Shown piece by piece: positions 23,583-32,316 of a stretch of DNA of 64,000 nucleotides; position 1 is the first letter of the stretch; every line of letters starts with the position of its first letter. The notes below the pieces were generated by a model, which saw only the letters and a program-made list of their open reading frames with translations, was not told the origin of the DNA and made no database searches. The stretch is from Hymenobacter convexus (lineage in GTDB: Bacteria > Bacteroidota > Bacteroidia > Cytophagales > Hymenobacteraceae). The stretch covers positions 558,001-622,000 of the forward strand of contig NZ_JAUQON010000001.1 in the NCBI RefSeq assembly GCF_030580955.1. The letters are read 5' to 3'. The translations under genes and the position numbers were made by a program.

Positions 23583-25463
23583 ATGGAATTTGCCATTGAT
23601 GCCCGCTCGTGCACCTTACTAAAGGGCAAGAAGCCTGGGCTACTAGATGGGCCGCGCTTCGTGATTCCCGTGTATCAACGGCCATACTCCTGGGGCGAGG
23701 AAGAGGTAAGCCGGCTGTTTAGAACAATTATCACCGCGTATCAGAACGGCGGTGAGCCTGCCTTTCTGGGTACCGCGCAGCTGATGCCCCGGGAAGACCA
23801 GCACGGCACTTTGCTGCACTACGACATCATCGATGGGCAGCAGCGGCTAACCACGCTGGCGCTTTTCTTCAAGGTGCTGGAGCTTTGCTTCCCGGCTGTA
23901 GAGGTGCCTGCCACATTGCGTGGCGGCCAGTGGCTCAGCACCCGCGTCAACAAGGGCGCACAGCAGCAGTGGTTGCAGGAAGTCTTCGACCTGGCCACGC
24001 TTCCCGCCGATGCTGCCCAGCACGCCAACCCCTACATCGCTAACGCAGCACACATCTACAATGCGCTGAGCACTGTCCAGGAGGCCGACGAAGAGGGCCG
24101 GGCTTCCCTGGTTGTTACGCAGGCGTTGCTAACCTATGTGCTGTATGACCTGCACGTGGTGGTGATTGAAACGCGGGCCGGGCTGGCCAAGACGCTCGAC
24201 ATCTTCAACACCATCAACACCGCCGGGATGGACCTGAACGCGGGCGACGTGTTTAAGATTCAGCTCTACGAATACCTGGCGCGCCGCGCCGATAAAGCCG
24301 ATGCGGGCGCTCCTGACCGAATTTTCGACCGCATCGACGACTTCTACGGTCGTATCAATGCCAGCAAGTTTGCCAACGGCCACCCGATAACCACCATCGG
24401 GGAACTGCTGGAAGTGTACAAGTACATCCTCATTGCGCAAGAGGACGGGAGCCAGGCCCTGCACGGCATGAGCACCGATACCTTTTTCGAGCAGCTATTT
24501 GCCTACCTGCTGCTCGGTGAGAAACGGCCCGAGTTCAACAAGCTGAAGGAAGCGTTGGGCGATGACCCCCTAAGCCACCTCAACCGCATTCTGGATGCGC
24601 GGCTGGCCTGGGAGAGCTATTACGAAGGCAGCTACCACGTTTGGTACACCCTGAATTGGTGGACGCGTTATGGCGGGTTCTGGCTCGTCGATGTAGTCTA
24701 CCTGTACCGATTTAGCCAGGAAGCAGATTATAGCCCGATGCAATTCCGGGAATGGAAGGCGTTGCTGGTCCGCTACTATAGCATCCAGTCCCTGCTTTAT
24801 CGGAAGATGGTGAACCATGCCCGAGGCTTCACCTACGACATGCTCAACCAACTGGTCGCCGCAGATGCTACCCAGGAAGGCATCAATGGCCTGTTGCGGG
24901 AGTACATTGCTAGCAGTGAACCGGGATGGCTGAAATGGCAGCTTCTCAATGACCCGATGTTCGACAATGCCAAACGCTGCCAGCTGGCCGTTAGGCTGGG
25001 GGCGATGCTCGACCACGAAGACTGGGATGAGACCGGGCTACAAGGGAAGTTCTTCGGCGAAGATGCGCTGTTCGACGTGGAGCACATTCGGCCTTGCAAC
25101 CCGGAAGAGCCCAGCCCGGATGACGCAGCGTGGGAAAGCCAGCAGCACAAGCTGGGCAACCTGATTCTGCTGGAACGAGGATTGAACCGCTCCGGTGAAG
25201 TGTCGAACCACGATTTTCACTACAAATGCACGAACGGCTACGAGGCGAGTGAAGTAAAAATCATCAAGCGGCTCCAGCGCGAAACAGCCGAGTCAAACCA
25301 TGCGATGCTGCGAACTTGGACGCCGGCCAAAGCCGCCACCCGCACCGCGCGGGAAGCTGAACGGCTGATACGCTTCCTCTATGCCGATTGTGTTTCGGAT
25401 GATGTGCTAAATGAAATGTGGGCCGCGGAAGCGCAAGCCATGAGTACCAGTCCCGCTTCCTAG
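23583..25463 (+). CDS. DUF262/DUF1524 (GmrSD-like) protein inside the RM operon
   Basis: A 626-residue fused protein. The N-terminal DUF262 domain has IPVYQRPYSWGEEEV and DGQQR (from about residue 84), the ParB-like NTPase signature; the C-terminal DUF1524 domain has an HNH-type motif, DVEHIRP (His about 501) with HKLGNLILLERGLN. This is the architecture of GmrSD and related type IV enzymes, which cut modified phage DNA using NTP. It lies 75 bases after hsdS and 10 before hsdR, so it is part of the operon. It would complement the type I system by attacking DNA with modified bases. Confidence 0.88.
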   Translation: MEFAIDARSCTLLKGKKPGLLDGPRFVIPVYQRPYSWGEEEVSRLFRTIITAYQNGGEPAFLGTAQLMPREDQHGTLLHYDIIDGQQRLTTLALFFKVLELCFPAVEVPATLRGGQWLSTRVNKGAQQQWLQEVFDLATLPADAAQHANPYIANAAHIYNALSTVQEADEEGRASLVVTQALLTYVLYDLHVVVIETRAGLAKTLDIFNTINTAGMDLNAGDVFKIQLYEYLARRADKADAGAPDRIFDRIDDFYGRINASKFANGHPITTIGELLEVYKYILIAQEDGSQALHGMSTDTFFEQLFAYLLLGEKRPEFNKLKEALGDDPLSHLNRILDARLAWESYYEGSYHVWYTLNWWTRYGGFWLVDVVYLYRFSQEADYSPMQFREWKALLVRYYSIQSLLYRKMVNHARGFTYDMLNQLVAADATQEGINGLLREYIASSEPGWLKWQLLNDPMFDNAKRCQLAVRLGAMLDHEDWDETGLQGKFFGEDALFDVEHIRPCNPEEPSPDDAAWESQQHKLGNLILLERGLNRSGEVSNHDFHYKCTNGYEASEVKIIKRLQRETAESNHAMLRTWTPAKAATRTAREAERLIRFLYADCVSDDVLNEMWAAEAQAMSTSPAS

Positions 25464-25473
25464 CACCGGCCCG

Positions 25474-28400
25474 ATGACCACAAACTCCGAATACCTTACC
25501 TCCGAGCAACCGGCGCTGGCGCTGCTGCAACGCTTGGGCTACCAATACCTGAGCGGCGCGGCCCTGGCCACCGAGCGGCCCGACATCACGCAGGTGGTCC
25601 TACTGCAGCGGCTGCGAGCCGCCATTGCCCGCCTCAACCCGCTGCTTGATGCCCACAACCAGCAAAAGGCTTACGACCGGATAACGACCGTGTCGGGCTC
25701 CTCGCTGATGGAGATAAACGAAGGCGTGTGGAAGCTTCTGCGTGGCAATGCCGAATGGACCCTCAATCAGGACGTGGCCGGCAAGTTGGAGCCATTACCC
25801 ATCGGCTACATCGACTACCAGACGCCCGCCAACAACGATTGGCTGGTGGTGAACCAGCTCAAGTTTCACGGCCTGGCCGGCAATTCAATTCCCGACTTGG
25901 TAGTGTATGTGAACGGCCTGCCGCTGGCCGTGGTGGAGTGCAAGGCGAGCGGCGTTATCAAGGAGCCCATCGGCAGCACCTGGAGCGAGCTGAACTTCTA
26001 CCAGGGCAACTCCGAGCGGCTGTTTCACTACAATCAGCTTTGCGTAGGCGCCTGGGGAGTGGGCGGGCGCTATGGGGCAATTGGCACGCCGCAGCCGTTC
26101 TATTCCCGGTTCCGCGCCCCCGACGATGAGCCCGAACTGCTAGCGCTGCTGGATGGTGCCAAGCCCACCGCCCAGGACAAACTCCTTTTCCACCTGTTCG
26201 AGCCCACGCGGCTGCTCGACCTCATGCGTCACTTCGTGCTGTTCGAGCTGGAGGAGGGCGGGCACGTGGTGAAGAAGCTGCCGCGCTACCAGCAGGTGCG
26301 GGCCGTGAACAAGACCATTGCTAAGCTGCAGGCCCACCAGCAGGGCGGCGTGGTGTGGCACACCCAGGGCAGTGGCAAGTCGCTCACTATGGCCTACCTC
26401 ACGCGCAAGCTGCAAGCTCAGGAGTACGGCTTCGACAACCCCACGGTGCTTATCCTAACCGACCGTCAGGAACTGGACCGCCAGATTACGAAGACCTTTC
26501 GCAACGTTGGCTTCAAACGCGTGCAGCAGGCGAGTTCAGTGCGCCACCTCGATATGCTGCTGCGCAACGATTACGGCGGCATCATTACCAGCACACTCCA
26601 GAAATTCCAGCAAGCCGACCAAGACGCTACCGATACCGCCAACGATTCAGTAGAGCCGGATGACCTAGCCGCGCCAAGCGAAGCGTCAGCCGATGAAACT
26701 ACCCCCGCCCCCCGGCCGATGCGTACTTCTCAGTCCATTGACGGCAACAGCTTGGTAACGGTTGAAGAAGAATTGGTGGATGGGAAGTGGAAAGAGGTAA
26801 GCCGGGTTGCTATTGAGCTGGTGCCCTTGAGCCGCAAGCAGAATCTGTATGTACTGGTAGATGAGGCCCACCGCAGTCACTACGGCTTCCTGGCCGCCTT
26901 CATGCGCACGGTGCTGCCAGAAGCCAAATTCATTGCCTTCACAGGTACCCCCATTTCCAAGGAAGACAAGTCCACGCTGGCCGAGTTCTACGGCCAGGAG
27001 TATCTCGACGTGTACACCATCGTGGAATCGGTGGCCGATGGCGCCACCGTACCCTTGCTCTACGACGCCGGCATTGCCCGCCTCGACGTGCACAAGGAAG
27101 CGCTGGACAAGGAGTTTGAGGAGCGGTTTGGCCACGAATCTGAAGAGAAGAAGGATAAGCTGAAAGACGAGGCGCTGCTGAAATACCAGCGCTCCGCCGG
27201 CCGCATCCGCGACATCAGCATGCACCTGCTGGAGCACTTCCGCGACAAGATTTTTCCCGATGGGCACAAGGCTTTGCTGGTGTGCTCGGGTCGGCAGGCC
27301 GCCCTCGATTACCAGCAAACTATGCTGGTGCTTCGGCAATCCGGTTTTCACGACTTCACCACCAAAGTCGTAGTCAGCTTAGGCTCGCCCAAGTCGGACC
27401 CCATTGCCCGCGATTACTTCGAGCGCCTGGCTTGGAACCGCGAAAATCCGCACGACCCACTGCCCTTGCTCGTCACACCTACCGAGGATATCAAAAGCGT
27501 CACCGAGGATTTCAAGCTGCCTTTCGGCGACGAGTCGGTAATGGACCAGTCGGGCAAGCGCAAGAAGCATGACAACACGGCCATCCTCATCGTGTCGGAC
27601 ATGCTGCTTACGGGCTACGACGCGCCCATTGCCTCCTGCCTCTACCTCGATAAGCCGCTGAAGGAGCACAACCTGCTCCAGGCCATTGCCCGCGTCAACC
27701 GCACCTACAAGAGCAAGGCCGCCGGCTACATCATCGATTACAACGGCGTCACCCAGCACCTCATCAAGGCCCTGGAGATTTTCAGCGGCGACCTGCGCCC
27801 CGACGACCTGCTGCGCAATCTGAGCGAGGAAATTCCCCAGCTGGAGCTGAACCACGCCAAGCTGCTGGCCTTCTGCAAGCCCTTGAAGGCCAACAAAGGT
27901 TACCAGCGCGAGGCCTTCATCGAAGAGTGCATCCAGTTTATCGAGCCCTTCCACCGCCGCGACGAGTTCAAGGCCCTGCTGCGGGCTTTCAACAAGTCGG
28001 TGAACATCGTTCTGCCCAATAAAGCCGCGCTGAAGTACGAAGGCGACTTCAAGCTCTTCAACGAAATCAAGGTGCGTGCCCGCAACACCTACCCCGATGA
28101 TGAAGAGTTAAAGGTGAGCCCCGACGAAAGCAAGATGCTGCAACAGCTCATCAACGACCACCTCACCTCGCAGGGTGTGCAGAACCTGCTGGCCGAGCCC
28201 GTCAGCATCATTGACCGGGAGAAGTTCAAACAGGAAATCCTGAATGCCTCGCCCAGCACTAAGATGCTGAAGATACGCAACCAGCTCAAGCACGTCATCC
28301 GGTTGGGCATGGACCGCAACCCCGATTACTACAAGCCCCTGGCCCAGCGTCTCGAAGAGCTGCTGAAAGAGTACGAAGCTCAGCGCATCGACCAAGCCCA

Positions 28401-28719
28401 ACTCTTGCTGGCCTTCACGCAGCTGCAGGACGAAGTCATCAACGAAAACCAGGAGGGCAACGCCCACGGCTTCCTCACCGAAGGCCAAGTAGCGGTATTC
28501 AACTCCATGAAAACCATTTTCGACGGCGAAGCTGCCACCGCCACCACCAAGCTGTTCGAGCTGGTGAGCGGCGAACTGGAAATCGTGGGCTGGCGCGACA
28601 AAGGCGAAGTCCGCAACGATATAGAAAGCAAAATTCGCAAGCTGCTCGCTGACAAAATGGAACGGGCCGAAGCACGCCAGAAAGCCCGCGAGCTGGTTGA
28701 AATCCTCCGTAAGAATTAG
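25474..28719 (+). CDS. hsdR: Type I restriction endonuclease subunit R
   Basis: A 1081-residue motor and nuclease subunit. The nuclease domain has IPDLVVYVNGLPLAVVECKA with E155-x-K157; the SF2 translocase has Walker A TQGSGKS (about 297-303), DRQELDRQI, DEAH (463-466), FTGTP and a late motif QAIARVNRT. An unusual Asp/Glu/Ser/Thr-rich insert (about 385-410) sits inside the helicase. The C-terminal helical region binds HsdM. The length is typical. The start ATG is 10 bases after the DUF262 gene, and the downstream protease gene begins 4 bases after the stop. Confidence 0.96.
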   Translation: MTTNSEYLTSEQPALALLQRLGYQYLSGAALATERPDITQVVLLQRLRAAIARLNPLLDAHNQQKAYDRITTVSGSSLMEINEGVWKLLRGNAEWTLNQDVAGKLEPLPIGYIDYQTPANNDWLVVNQLKFHGLAGNSIPDLVVYVNGLPLAVVECKASGVIKEPIGSTWSELNFYQGNSERLFHYNQLCVGAWGVGGRYGAIGTPQPFYSRFRAPDDEPELLALLDGAKPTAQDKLLFHLFEPTRLLDLMRHFVLFELEEGGHVVKKLPRYQQVRAVNKTIAKLQAHQQGGVVWHTQGSGKSLTMAYLTRKLQAQEYGFDNPTVLILTDRQELDRQITKTFRNVGFKRVQQASSVRHLDMLLRNDYGGIITSTLQKFQQADQDATDTANDSVEPDDLAAPSEASADETTPAPRPMRTSQSIDGNSLVTVEEELVDGKWKEVSRVAIELVPLSRKQNLYVLVDEAHRSHYGFLAAFMRTVLPEAKFIAFTGTPISKEDKSTLAEFYGQEYLDVYTIVESVADGATVPLLYDAGIARLDVHKEALDKEFEERFGHESEEKKDKLKDEALLKYQRSAGRIRDISMHLLEHFRDKIFPDGHKALLVCSGRQAALDYQQTMLVLRQSGFHDFTTKVVVSLGSPKSDPIARDYFERLAWNRENPHDPLPLLVTPTEDIKSVTEDFKLPFGDESVMDQSGKRKKHDNTAILIVSDMLLTGYDAPIASCLYLDKPLKEHNLLQAIARVNRTYKSKAAGYIIDYNGVTQHLIKALEIFSGDLRPDDLLRNLSEEIPQLELNHAKLLAFCKPLKANKGYQREAFIEECIQFIEPFHRRDEFKALLRAFNKSVNIVLPNKAALKYEGDFKLFNEIKVRARNTYPDDEELKVSPDESKMLQQLINDHLTSQGVQNLLAEPVSIIDREKFKQEILNASPSTKMLKIRNQLKHVIRLGMDRNPDYYKPLAQRLEELLKEYEAQRIDQAQLLLAFTQLQDEVINENQEGNAHGFLTEGQVAVFNSMKTIFDGEAATATTKLFELVSGELEIVGWRDKGEVRNDIESKIRKLLADKMERAEARQKARELVEILRKN

Positions 28720-28723
28720 CCCT

Positions 28724-29419
28724 ATGCGCAGCGTACAATACGGCGACCGCACCATTGCCTACACCGTGCAGGAGCGTCCCGACCTCAAGGCCCACTACCT
28801 GAGCGTAGATAAGGACCAGGGCGTGGTGCTGAAAGGCTTGCGCCTGCCCACGCCCCAGTCCGATAAACTAGTGCTTCAAAAAGCCCGCTGGATTCTGGAG
28901 AAGCTGGCCTTGGTGCAGGCCGTCGCTACTGAGGACATTGTGACGGGCTCCCGCATCACCTACTTGGGCCGGCAGTACTACACTGAGGTAGTGGTTGATG
29001 AATGCGAGCCAAACGCTCGCATTGTTTTCAACCATTCGCGCTTCCGCATCCACGTCAGCCCGGCCGTTGACCGGCAAACCGCCATTCAGCAGGCGCTCAT
29101 CGCCTTTTTTCGAGCCAAAGCCCAGGAGAAGCTCACGCGCCGGATGCGGCAATGGTCGTTCAAAACGGGTCTGGCTTACGCCGATTTCAAAGTTCGCACG
29201 ATGGAAAAGCGCTGGGGCAGCTGCACCGGCGCCAACACCATTTTGCTAAACCCAAACGTGGTGAAGCTGCCCTATTCGCTGATTGACTACGTCATCGTGC
29301 ACGAGTTATGCCATACGAAGGTAAAGGACCATTCAAAAGCCTTCTGGACGGAAATGAGCCGTCATCTGCCCAACTGGAAAGAACTGGATGTGCAGATAAG
29401 CCGGGCTAGGTGCGATTAG
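28724..29419 (+). CDS. YgjP-like zinc metallopeptidase (DUF45)
   Basis: A 231-residue protein with MEKRWGSCT and HELCHTKVKDHSKAFW near the C terminus; H193, E194, H197 and H203 make a zinc site of the YgjP/SprT-like kind. ATG 28724 lies 4 bases after the hsdR stop, so it is co-transcribed as the last gene of the restriction operon. Genes of this family are often found behind hsdR. Their role is not established; processing or disposal of restriction subunits is a common suggestion. Confidence 0.88.
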   Translation: MRSVQYGDRTIAYTVQERPDLKAHYLSVDKDQGVVLKGLRLPTPQSDKLVLQKARWILEKLALVQAVATEDIVTGSRITYLGRQYYTEVVVDECEPNARIVFNHSRFRIHVSPAVDRQTAIQQALIAFFRAKAQEKLTRRMRQWSFKTGLAYADFKVRTMEKRWGSCTGANTILLNPNVVKLPYSLIDYVIVHELCHTKVKDHSKAFWTEMSRHLPNWKELDVQISRARCD

Positions 29420-29446
29420 TGTTGATTGGCTATCGCCAAAGCATTC

Positions 29447-30313
29447 TCACATATTTCTCATCATCCTTTCCATATCGGCTTTGGAAAATGTAATAAATGG
29501 CGATGGTGGGCTATCCATCATCCGTTGTATTTGAGCGGCAGACGGCCCGTTTGAGGTGCCTCGATGCGAAGGGGATGGTGTTATCTCGTCGAGCCAGCAA
29601 CGGCCAGCCAAGTAGTTGGCTGGGTTCTTAAGGAACTGCTTATCGGGCTTGTTCCTTACGTAGGTAGGCACATTTGCCAGAATAGCTGAGCGGTCCGCAT
29701 CGGTGAGAGCATTCCACCGCTTAAGACACAAAGCCCGGTCGACTTTTTTGCCGTAAGCATTCCAGAACTTTTCAAAGGAATCAAGGTCCTCCTTTTTTTT
29801 TTCTGCGCGCCAGCGCCCCGTCGGCGAAAAAGAAGAATCATTACTCGCTGCTGAAGCGTGAGCTTCATTTTTTTTGTTTTGGTCTGGTTTAGTCTCGTCT
29901 GGTTTCGTCTTATGTACTAGACCCGAAAACGCCCCGAAACCGTCCTCAATCTGTGCTGAAACCACACCCGAAAGGGGGGCATTGGGAGCGCCTCCATTGC
30001 TTCCATTGGGGGATGAATCAGAGTCAGGGCCTACGCCGATGATAGTGTATTCCGTCGTGCTTCCCCGCCCGTTGCCGTTTGTGTAACGCAACAAATCGGC
30101 GTCACGCAAGCGCTTGCGGGCGGTATCGAATGGCTTCTTTGAAGAGAGTGCCATGTGGGCCATCAATCTCTCGACTGAGAGATGAAACGGGTTTTTCCAG
30201 CCTAACCGATTGCAGCGGTCCAGCAAACGCATGTAAAGGGCAATTTCGAGCGAATTGAAAGCATACTCCAGGTCTTTAGCCCAAAAACGATTAATGAGTT
30301 GTATGTAATTCAT
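29447..30313 (-). CDS. Replication-initiator-like protein of the mobile element
   Basis: A 288-residue protein from ATG 30313 (MNYIQLINRFWAKDLEYAFNSLEIALYMRLLDRCNRLGWKNPF); TTG at 30328 is an alternative. The N-terminal 100 residues form a winged-helix-like domain (VERLMAHMALSSKKPFDTARKRLRDADLLRYTNG) of the kind found in phage and island replisome organisers of Bacteroidota. A low-complexity linker follows, then EKFWNAYGKKVDRALCLKRWNALTDADR and a stretch ending NPANYLAGRCWLDE, typical of the C-terminal part of such proteins. The perfect 35-bp inverted repeat sits 68 bases upstream. Initiation at that repeat is an inference. Confidence 0.65.
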   Translation of the reverse strand: MNYIQLINRFWAKDLEYAFNSLEIALYMRLLDRCNRLGWKNPFHLSVERLMAHMALSSKKPFDTARKRLRDADLLRYTNGNGRGSTTEYTIIGVGPDSDSSPNGSNGGAPNAPLSGVVSAQIEDGFGAFSGLVHKTKPDETKPDQNKKNEAHASAASNDSSFSPTGRWRAEKKKEDLDSFEKFWNAYGKKVDRALCLKRWNALTDADRSAILANVPTYVRNKPDKQFLKNPANYLAGRCWLDEITPSPSHRGTSNGPSAAQIQRMMDSPPSPFITFSKADMERMMRNM

Positions 30314-30380
30314 GGGGTTGGTTGTCAAGACAATTAGAGTGTAGTCTTGTGCGGTTTAAGAGTTTGAAAGCAGGGATTAG

Positions 30381-30465
30381 TTGCCGCCGCACTTGCGTGG
30401 TTTTGAGGAAAAGGGAGCGGTAAAGGCGAGCCCTTTTCCTCAAAACCACGCAAGTGCGGCGGCAA
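30381..30465. repeat. Perfect 35-bp inverted repeat (candidate origin or attenuator)
   Basis: Arms 30381-30415 and 30431-30465 are exact reverse complements over 35 bases with a 15-base loop (AGCGGTAAAGGCGAG). No T run follows on either strand. It lies between an unknown ORF and the replication-initiator-like gene, on the upstream side of the latter. Confidence 0.9.
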
Positions 30466-30510
30466 GCTTTGAAATATTGGCGGATGTCGTTTCCTGTTTG
30501 CTTGATAGGG

Positions 30511-31023
30511 CTATGCAGCGACTTTCGGACTAGCAGTATTGCTTATGGCAGCTACTGATGGCATTTCTCCGCCATCCTGCTCATCGGCCACTGAGAAGGT
30601 CACCGGATTGTAAGGATGCCCAGTATTTAATGTGAGCACGGCGTATATCACCGAAGCTGCCTTAAAAGGGTGCTTAATCCAGTCGTGAGAACCGTCGTCA
30701 TCACAGAAGAGGGCGCGCACTTTAAGGATAGAGGATTGGTGCCAATCCTTGCTTTTAACCTGACCCTCGTCAAGAAAGAGGTTGAACTCCGAGTCAGCTT
30801 TGGCAAAGCGTTTCGCAGTTTCCTTTTGGCTGGTACTGCAAGTTAAATCAGGCTCAGAACCTTCAGCCAGAGAAACTAAGGCTTCTAACTGGGGCATTTT
30901 TTCTGGATAAAGACTTTTTAATTTCTCTACCTCACTTAAAGTGAAAGCCTCTTCTAAAACAAAGAAGTTATCCGCTAATGGAGTAGCAGCAACGTTGGTG
31001 AATGTGAATTGAATTAGGGGCAT
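30511..31023 (-). CDS. Unknown protein of the mobile-element core
   Basis: A 170-residue acidic protein starting MPLIQFTFTNVAATPLADNFFVLEEAFTLSEVEKLKSLYPEK. No signal peptide, membrane span or known domain. KHPFKAASVIYAVLTLNTGHPYNP may form the only clearly hydrophobic segment. It is read toward the inverted repeat and the replication gene and lies 98 bases after the excisionase-like gene; the four minus-strand genes from 31655 to 29447 probably form one operon. It could be a replication accessory or single-strand DNA handling protein, but nothing in the sequence proves it. Confidence 0.55.
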   Translation of the reverse strand: MPLIQFTFTNVAATPLADNFFVLEEAFTLSEVEKLKSLYPEKMPQLEALVSLAEGSEPDLTCSTSQKETAKRFAKADSEFNLFLDEGQVKSKDWHQSSILKVRALFCDDDGSHDWIKHPFKAASVIYAVLTLNTGHPYNPVTFSVADEQDGGEMPSVAAISNTASPKVAA

Positions 31024-31121
31024 AAAGAGGAAAAATGAAGAAAGTGGTTATGGAAAATTTGGGCAAAGGCGTGGCCACATTGGATTTTCCAACGGTAGCC
31101 TAAAGCCCGGAAATGAGATGT

Positions 31122-31442
31122 TTAAGTCGGCGTATCGCCTAGAAACTCCCGCACGGCCATTTCGCTTACGCGGTAGTTCTTTTTGCCTGCACAGGTGTAG
31201 CGAATCTTGCCTTCGCGTACCAAGTCGTAAGCCGTGCGCTCGGAGATGCGCAGACGTCGTGTGAGGAGCCCACCATAAGGCAACTCAGGGTCAGGTGCTC
31301 CAGATAAGCAGTAGACGGCAGATAATGCCATCTGCTCGGCCTCAGCAGCCAAGCGGGCAGACTGCTCGTGTTCTAGCAGCCGCAGTGTAGCAGCAGCGTC
31401 CTCGAATTGAATCGTGGCAGACGGAAGGTCAATGCGCACCAT
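31122..31442 (-). CDS. Helix-turn-helix excisionase-like protein
   Basis: A 106-residue protein whose second half is an AlpA/Xis-type winged HTH: LLTRRLRISERTAYDLVREGKIRYTCAGKKNYRVSEMAVREFL, with the recognition helix in SERTAYDLV and the wing in IRYTCAGKKNYRV. Such proteins direct integrase toward excision or activate element genes. The N-terminal 45 residues are helical (LRLLEHEQSARLAAEAEQMAL). It lies 3 bases after the small HTH gene and is divergent from the repressor-integrase pair, the layout expected of an element switch. Confidence 0.75.
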   Translation of the reverse strand: MVRIDLPSATIQFEDAAATLRLLEHEQSARLAAEAEQMALSAVYCLSGAPDPELPYGGLLTRRLRISERTAYDLVREGKIRYTCAGKKNYRVSEMAVREFLGDTPT

Positions 31443-31445
31443 GGC

Positions 31446-31655
31446 TCAGTCACAATTGAGGGCCGCCAATGCTTGAGCAGCCGCTAGAGCTCCGCTCGCT
31501 TCGGCAAGGGATATAGCTGCTCGAACTGCAGGGTGGCCCGCATTTCCACGACGCAACGCAGCGCTTACAGCACTAGGCGAAAGATTGAGCTTTGCGGCAA
31601 TGATACTTAAATCGCCTTGAGAAAGAAGGCTACTGATAGTTGGTTTTGAACGCAT
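31446..31655 (-). CDS. Small HTH protein
   Basis: A 69-residue protein: ISSLLSQGDLSIIAAKLNLSPSAVSAALRRGNAGHPAVRAAISLAEA. The run LSIIAAKLNLSPSAVSAALR is a helix-turn-helix of the LacI/Cro general type. It starts about 105 bases from the XRE repressor at 31762, back to back with it, and is followed 3 bases later by the excisionase-like gene. It probably acts as the Cro-like partner of the divergent repressor. Confidence 0.65.
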   Translation of the reverse strand: MRSKPTISSLLSQGDLSIIAAKLNLSPSAVSAALRRGNAGHPAVRAAISLAEASGALAAAQALAALNCD

Positions 31656-31761
31656 TTGTCTATATTTGTTACATACTTGCTTGTTGTACTACAAATATAG
31701 AGAGCTATTTGGCTAGCGCCAACAAGAGTGGTTAAACAAATGCGGATAAATTTTTAATAAT

Positions 31762-32304
31762 ATGGAGCAAGAGACTATAAATGAGCGCCTTAATATGATA
31801 GTCGAGACTTTCGAAAGTGGGGTGAAAGCATCTTTTGCTCGGAAAGTGGGCATTTCGCCTCAAGGCGCTCAAGAACTTCTAGCTGGCCGCAAAGGAGACC
31901 CGTCATTTAAAGTGTTTAAAAAAGTGCTAACAACTTATCCACAAGTAAGGATGGAATGGTTGGTGTTTGGAACTGGAAAAATGCTTGATGTTGGTCAGGA
32001 AATAAGTCCTGCTCCGATGAGTCCTAAAGAAGCGGCTTCACGTGCTCTATCTGTTAGTGAGCCACCAACGGACCAAAAAGACATGTATGTGCAGTTGAAA
32101 GAATTCAACGAACTGCGTGACGGCATGGCATCTATGGCGTTTCTGATGAAAGAACTCACAAGTCCCCACAGCGGAGTCAGGATAAGTGAAGAAGTCCTAG
32201 AAGCGTTTAATCAATCCATTTCAAGGGTTTTCACAAAAAGGGAAGGCAGAAACAACGAGCCTTTAATAAGTCCGATTCGAAAAAAAAATATTGATAAAAA
32301 GTAA
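31762..32304 (+). CDS. XRE/CI-like repressor of the mobile element
   Basis: A 180-residue protein with an N-terminal phage-repressor-type HTH: INERLNMIVETFESGVKASFARKVGISPQGAQELLAGRKGDPSFKVFKKVLTTYPQVRMEWLVFGTGKML. The end of this motif (EWLxxGxGxM) is typical of Bacteroidota prophage and island repressors. The C-terminal 100 residues are a linker and a helix; no LexA-like Ser-Lys protease site is visible, so control by RecA-driven self-cleavage is unlikely. It is 12 bases before the integrase gene and divergent from the two small HTH genes, whose promoter it probably represses. Confidence 0.8.
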   Translation: MEQETINERLNMIVETFESGVKASFARKVGISPQGAQELLAGRKGDPSFKVFKKVLTTYPQVRMEWLVFGTGKMLDVGQEISPAPMSPKEAASRALSVSEPPTDQKDMYVQLKEFNELRDGMASMAFLMKELTSPHSGVRISEEVLEAFNQSISRVFTKREGRNNEPLISPIRKKNIDKK

Positions 32305-32316
32305 CCATAATTCGAA

